Shown piece after piece: positions 61,514 through 64,000 of a stretch of DNA of 64,000 nucleotides. The translations under genes and the position numbers were made by a program. Origin of the DNA: MGIIa-L3 sp11892u (lineage in GTDB: Archaea; Thermoplasmatota; Poseidoniia; Poseidoniales; Poseidoniaceae); NCBI GenBank assembly GCA_965659685.1, contig CBFHXB010000012.1, forward strand, positions 1 to 64,000, in the 5' to 3' direction. Below the pieces are notes generated by a model, which did no database searches, was not told the DNA's origin, and worked only from the letters and a program-made list of their open reading frames with translations. Positions within the stretch are counted from its first letter, which is position 1; every line of letters starts with the position of its first letter.

Positions 61514-63455
61514 GGTTGGTCACCTCCTTTGCGTGGGTCTCAATGAAGGCGCGTCGATCGACGACGTCCTCCCCCATCAGGATCTCGAACAAGCGGTCTG
61601 CGGCCTCGGCATCGCCCACGGTGACCTTCAGCATGGTGCGCTGTTCTGGGTCCATGGTGGTCTCCCACAGTTGGTCTGGATTCATCTCACCGAGACCCTT
61701 GTAGCGCTGCACGCCGATTTTTGCGGTCTCTGAACCGCCGCGGAGTTCCTCGATGAAAACGTCCCGCTCCTCTTCGCTGAAGGCGTAGCGCGTCATGCGT
61801 CCTTTGGACACCTGATACAGGGGCGGTTGCGCGATGAAGACGTGGCCCTCGGTGATGGCGCGCTTCATGAAGCGCCACAAGAAGGTCAACAGCAAGGTTC
61901 GGATGTGGGCTCCGTCCACGTCGGCGTCGGTCATGATGATGATGCGATGGTAGCGAAGCTTCTCTGGGTTGAACGAGCCCTCGTCCTCGGGGTCGTTGCC
62001 GACACCTGCGCCCAAGGCACGGACCATGGTCTGAATCTCGTTGTTTTGGAAGACCTTGGCGAGGTTTCGCTGTTGGCGTTCGACGTTCAGAATCTTTCCA
62101 CGAAGGGGGAGGATGGCCTGGATGCGACGGTCGCGACCGGTCTTGGCCGATCCGCCTGCAGAATCGCCTTCGACAAGGTAGACTTCGCATTCCGTCGGGT
62201 CCCTGGACTGGCAGTCCGCCAACTTTCCAGGCAAGCCGCCGCCCTCGAGCACGCCCTTGCGGCGCGTCATGTCGCGAGCTTTCTTTGCCGCCTCTCTGGC
62301 GCGGGAGGCCAACACGGCCTTCTCGACGATGCCTCGGGCGATGGAGGGGTTCTCCTCGAAGAATTCACCCAAGCGCTCGTAGACGATGGTCTCCACGATG
62401 CTCGTCACTTCGCTGCTCACGAGTTTGTCCTTGGTCTGAGAGGAAAACGAGGGATCCGGGTGCTTGACGGAAACGATGGCCGACAAACCCTCGCGGACGT
62501 CTTCGCCGGAGAGGCCGGTGAGGTTCTTCAGCAGGTTCCGTGATTTTGCGTAGGTGTTGACGGACTTCGTGAGGGCCCCTCGAAGGCCGGTCATGTGCGT
62601 CCCGCCATCCCGGTTGCGAATGATGTTGGTGTAGCACTGGATTTGTTCGCTGAACGCATCGGACCACTGCATGGCCAAATCGATGCTGACTTCCCCGAGC
62701 TCAATCTCGCGAGATCCTTCGATGTGGATGACTTCGTCGTGGAGGACTTGCCTGCGATCGTTCAGGCGTTGAACGAATTGCTTGATGCCGCCCTCGTAAT
62801 GGTGGTCGACGACGTGCGGCTCATCGCCGCGCTCGTCGATGAGTTGAATGTGAAGCCCAGCGTTCAGAAAGGCGGTCTCGCGGAAGCGGGTGTCGAGAAT
62901 GTCGAAATCGAAGTCCACGATGTCGCTGAAGATGGTCAAATCCGGACGGAACCGGATGGTGGTTCCCGTGGTTTCGGTCTTCCCAACGACGTCGAGGGTG
63001 CTGGCCGGCTCTCCGCGCTCGTAGCGCTGTTGGTGCACGGCCCCGTCGCGTTCAATGGTCATCTCCAACCATGCAGAAACGGCGTTGACGGCAGACACAC
63101 CGACGCCGTGCAAACCGCCCGAGACCTTGTACGCGGCGTTGTCGAATTTCCCACCGGCGTGAAGCTTGGTCATGATGACCTCGGCGGCCGAAATGCCGAA
63201 TTCGGCGTGCTCGTCGACGGGGATGCCGCGTCCGTAATCTTTCACGGAGACGCTCCCGTCGGCGTGCATGATGACATCGATGCGATCGTTCCGGTTGGCA
63301 AGGTGCTCGTCAACGGCGTTGTCGACAACTTCCCACACGCAATGGTGCAAGGCAGTCCCGTCGTGCGGATCGCCAAGGTACATTCCGGGGCGCATGCGCA
63401 CCGCTTCGAGTCCTTCCAAAACCTGGATGCTGTCGGCCCTGTAATCGTCGCTCAT
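61503..63455 (-). CDS. gyrB: DNA gyrase subunit B
   Basis: 650 residues. GHKL ATPase motifs are EVVDNAVDEH, DYGRGIPVD and GGLHGVGVSAVN. The TOPRIM domain has VEGDSAGGSAKTG and MTDADVDGAHI. The C-terminal segment is YKGLGEMNPDQLWETTM. The ATG at 63455 has GGAGGGAT upstream. Length is close to short bacterial GyrB (about 640). It leads the gyrB-gyrA operon and is divergent from aroD. Confidence 0.97.
   Translation of the reverse strand: MSDDYRADSIQVLEGLEAVRMRPGMYLGDPHDGTALHHCVWEVVDNAVDEHLANRNDRIDVIMHADGSVSVKDYGRGIPVDEHAEFGISAAEVIMTKLHAGGKFDNAAYKVSGGLHGVGVSAVNAVSAWLEMTIERDGAVHQQRYERGEPASTLDVVGKTETTGTTIRFRPDLTIFSDIVDFDFDILDTRFRETAFLNAGLHIQLIDERGDEPHVVDHHYEGGIKQFVQRLNDRRQVLHDEVIHIEGSREIELGEVSIDLAMQWSDAFSEQIQCYTNIIRNRDGGTHMTGLRGALTKSVNTYAKSRNLLKNLTGLSGEDVREGLSAIVSVKHPDPSFSSQTKDKLVSSEVTSIVETIVYERLGEFFEENPSIARGIVEKAVLASRAREAAKKARDMTRRKGVLEGGGLPGKLADCQSRDPTECEVYLVEGDSAGGSAKTGRDRRIQAILPLRGKILNVERQQRNLAKVFQNNEIQTMVRALGAGVGNDPEDEGSFNPEKLRYHRIIIMTDADVDGAHIRTLLLTFLWRFMKRAITEGHVFIAQPPLYQVSKGRMTRYAFSEEERDVFIEELRGGSETAKIGVQRYKGLGEMNPDQLWETTMDPEQRTMLKVTVGDAEAADRLFEILMGEDVVDRRAFIETHAKEVTNLDI
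61520..61529 (-). promoter_or_regulatory. Ribosome-binding site deciding the gyrA TTG start
   Basis: AAGGAGGTGA on the minus strand sits six bases before TTG (61513-61511), inside the last codons of gyrB. It supports start at the TTG and translational coupling of the two subunits. Confidence 0.75.
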
Positions 63456-63682
63456 GTTCCATCCCTCCGAAGCCCGTGACGCGCGTTCCGTGTCCCGATT
63501 TCTGGGCCCACTGGGGGCTCGAAATCGGTCAGGGTCTTCTACCGTTTTCAACCTATGACGACAGCACATAAGGCCATCGGAAAATGAGGGGCGGAAATGC
63601 TCCGCTGTCCACTGATTTTCTGACGTGAGCATTGCTCCTTCTGGTCCGTGAGCGTTAAAGGGGGAGCCAAGGTCCACGCGCT
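63456..63682. other. gyrB/aroD divergent intergenic region
   Basis: This 227-base spacer is the longest in the window. It holds a 5-bp hairpin (GCGGA-AATGC-TCCGC, 63591-63605), a direct repeat GTGAGC(A/G)TT at 63625-63633 and 63648-63656, and TTAAAG at 63655-63660, about 25 bases before aroD, which suggests a leaderless aroD mRNA. A gyrB promoter is not certain. Confidence 0.45.
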
Positions 63683-64000
63683 ATGGCCGAACTCAGGGTG
63701 TGCGTCTCACTGGAAAGCACGACCGTTGACGAAATGGTCGATGAAGCCGCCCGCGCCAACCTTTCTGGCGCAGACTTGGTGGAAATTCGCTTCGACAGGC
63801 TGTGGCTGGACAAGCCCGAGCCAGAGATCGTCGAGGACGAGAATGGACGCACGCGCGAAGTGATGTCCTTGGAAAACACCTGGGCCGTCAACGACCTTGA
63901 GCATGTTGAAATCGAAGCCGCTCTCGACCGTCTGGTCGAAGGCATTCAGGCCGAGGCCATGTTCACCGTTCGAGCCTCGACCGCTGGCGGATTCTTCCCG
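63683..64000 (+). CDS. aroD: 3-dehydroquinate dehydratase, type I (5' part)
   Basis: The first 106 codons of a gene cut by the right edge. RVCVSLES, GADLVEIRFDRLW and AMFTVRASTAGG match type I dehydroquinase, which uses a Schiff-base lysine that would lie further on. It catalyses the third step of the shikimate pathway, two enzymes before AroA. Some homologues are fused to shikimate dehydrogenase, which cannot be seen here. The ATG at 63683 likely begins a leaderless message. Confidence 0.85.
   Translation, partial: MAELRVCVSLESTTVDEMVDEAARANLSGADLVEIRFDRLWLDKPEPEIVEDENGRTREVMSLENTWAVNDLEHVEIEAALDRLVEGIQAEAMFTVRASTAGGFFP

Noticed and set aside
1..64000. CRISPR arrays, cas operons or insertion sequences
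   Set aside because: No regularly spaced repeats, transposase motifs or flanking inverted repeats were found; the Cas4-like proteins have no cas neighbours.

Overview
The window looks like chromosome of a GC-rich marine planktonic euryarchaeon, most likely Marine Group II (Candidatus Poseidoniales). Archaeal information-processing genes (eL37, eL42/L44e, eS27, uL16/L10e, aIF2-alpha, Nop10, PAC2 chaperone, ABCE1, RPA, Hel308, KEOPS Cgi121) sit beside bacterial-type genes (GyrA/GyrB, MutS/MutL, P5C dehydrogenase), a mixture known for that group. Group assignment is inference; no 16S rRNA is present. Genes are packed with overlaps and gaps mostly under 100 bases. No gene-free stretch exceeds 300 bases. 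I saw no insertion sequence, integrase or CRISPR array.

Layout. 1-3.4 kb (minus): a zinc-ribbon protein cut by the left edge, then sucCD. 3.5-5.2 kb (plus): a sugar nucleotidyltransferase and archaeal triosephosphate isomerase. 5.2-17.9 kb (minus): a degenerate Cas4/RecB-like protein, membrane proteins (thioredoxin-like, DUF92, PrsW protease), P5C dehydrogenase, a beta-propeller-like protein, a ThiI-like protein lacking its PP-loop, purF, eL37 and two membrane proteins. 18.0-20.3 kb (plus): the conserved archaeal block eL42-eS27-aIF2a-nop10-PAC2. 20.3-20.7 kb: an inverted repeat, tRNA-Ser(CGA) and a small ubiquitin-like protein. 20.7-26.7 kb (minus): two tandem nuclease-OB-OB proteins, ABCE1 and uL16. 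26.8-32.6 kb (plus): an anchored propeller-like protein and mutS-mutL. 32.6-38.9 kb: aroA, moaA, a type IV pilin, geranylgeranyl reductase, polyprenyl synthase and a HemC-like pseudoenzyme. 39.0-40.8 kb (plus): a SAP-repeat protein. 40.8-46.5 kb (minus): a Tad/archaellum-like pilus motor and an RPA operon with a short coupled leader ORF. 46.6-58.7 kb: tldD/tldE, hel308-cgi121, secreted/membrane proteins, a SprT-like protease, a thioesterase, an aspartoacylase-family enzyme and a LeuA-family synthase. 58.8-64 kb: gyrA-gyrB (minus) and the start of aroD (plus).

Functional themes. DNA maintenance dominates: gyrase, MutSL, Hel308, RPA with its associated protein, and the nuclease-OB pair. Other threads are translation, isoprenoid lipid synthesis (polyprenyl synthase and reductase in one operon), shikimate synthesis (aroA, aroD), central metabolism (sucCD, tpiA) and surface pili. 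The most unusual content is the tandem RecB/Cas4-like nuclease-OB-OB pair with a third catalytically degenerate relative, and two apparent pseudoenzymes (ThiI-like and HemC-like) that keep a recognisable fold but have lost catalytic residues.
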